Assembly: GCA_040905045.1 (NCBI GenBank)
Contig: JBBDSH010000076.1
Span: 1 to 22,848 of the forward strand
Reading direction: 5' to 3'
DNA: 22,848 nt
From: JBBDSH01 sp040905045
GTDB lineage: Bacteria; Pseudomonadota; Gammaproteobacteria; Eutrophobiales; Eutrophobiaceae
Every line of letters starts with the position of its first letter. Position 1 is the stretch's first letter. Under the pieces are notes generated by a model. The model saw only the letters and a list, made by a program, of their open reading frames with translations. It was not told the DNA's origin and did no database searches. Shown here in pieces: positions 22,726 to 22,848 of the stretch. The position numbers and the translations under genes are program-made.

Positions 22726-22848
22726 TCAGTTCGCCACGACGCTCACGAATGTGCGCTTGCGCGGGCCCTTTTTATCAAAGCGTACCTGACCGGCCGCCTT
22801 GGCGAACAGGGTGTGATCGTGCCCCAGTCCCACATTGGCGCCGGCATG
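22726..22848 (-). CDS. rpmA: 50S ribosomal protein L27, C-terminal part
   Basis: The last 40 codons of bL27, cut by the window edge. The visible part reads HAGANVGLGHDHTLFAKAAG, then QVRFDKKGPRKRTFVSVVAN and a TGA stop, matching the conserved GRDHTLFA-G-V-F--KG pattern of the family. bL27 sits near the peptidyl transferase centre. Position upstream of obgE is the common bacterial order rplU-rpmA-obgE. Confidence 0.95.
   Translation of the reverse strand, partial: HAGANVGLGHDHTLFAKAAGQVRFDKKGPRKRTFVSVVAN

Overview
The window is chromosomal DNA of a GC-rich gammaproteobacterium. The gene order on the right (ispH, lspA, ileS, ribF, murJ on the minus strand, rpsT divergent, then proB, obgE, rpmA), together with the minor type IV pilin genes fimT-pilV-pilW-pilX-pilY1-pilE nearby, closely matches the pilin-ispH-ileS-rpsT-obg neighbourhood known from Pseudomonas aeruginosa. 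Genus cannot be fixed from this window; a Chromatiales or Ectothiorhodospiraceae-like lineage is a guess. It is a draft assembly with two N runs (100 N at 8137-8236 and 10 N at 11334-11343).

Region 1 (1-2574) is the end of an integrated element at the 3' end of a tRNA-Thr(CGT) gene. It carries a HigB/HigA-like toxin-antitoxin pair, an apparently intact P4-type tyrosine integrase, a separate short protein with only the integrase arm-binding domain, and two triplets of 10-bp-spaced direct repeats between integrase and tRNA that look like arm-type integrase sites. The element's other end lies outside the window to the left.

Region 2 (2977-11301, plus strand) is a tightly packed minor-pilin operon: pilE, fimT/fimU, pilV, pilW, pilX, pilY1. 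Most junctions overlap by one to four bases. pilY1 is broken on paper by the 100-N gap, but the 55 bases on either side of the gap are identical, and merging them restores one frame of 1647 codons. The gap sits in a run of about seven divergent beta-rich repeat modules inserted in the middle of PilY1. PilE, FimT, PilV, PilW and PilX would prime the type IV pilus and PilY1 would be the tip-associated adhesin.

Region 3 (11394-12520) has two divergent DUF4124 genes, the second fused to a glutaredoxin-like domain with an unusual CX3C motif.

Region 4 (12708-22848, mainly minus strand) is housekeeping: isoprenoid synthesis (ispH), lipoprotein signal peptidase (lspA), isoleucyl-tRNA synthetase (ileS), FMN/FAD synthesis (ribF), lipid II flippase (murJ), ribosomal proteins S20 and L27, proline synthesis (proB) and the ribosome-associated GTPase Obg. 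No fkpB gene lies between lspA and ispH. The intergenic spaces hold several non-coding repeats: a 118-bp palindrome with 21-bp perfect arms before ispH, nested palindromes between rpsT and proB, and arrays of a 7-bp CTCGKGG repeat at two loci, each paired with an inverted array. No complete, clearly new defence or metabolic system is seen. The most unusual items are the PilY1 repeat insertion, the stand-alone integrase arm domain with its repeat array, and the inverted heptamer arrays.
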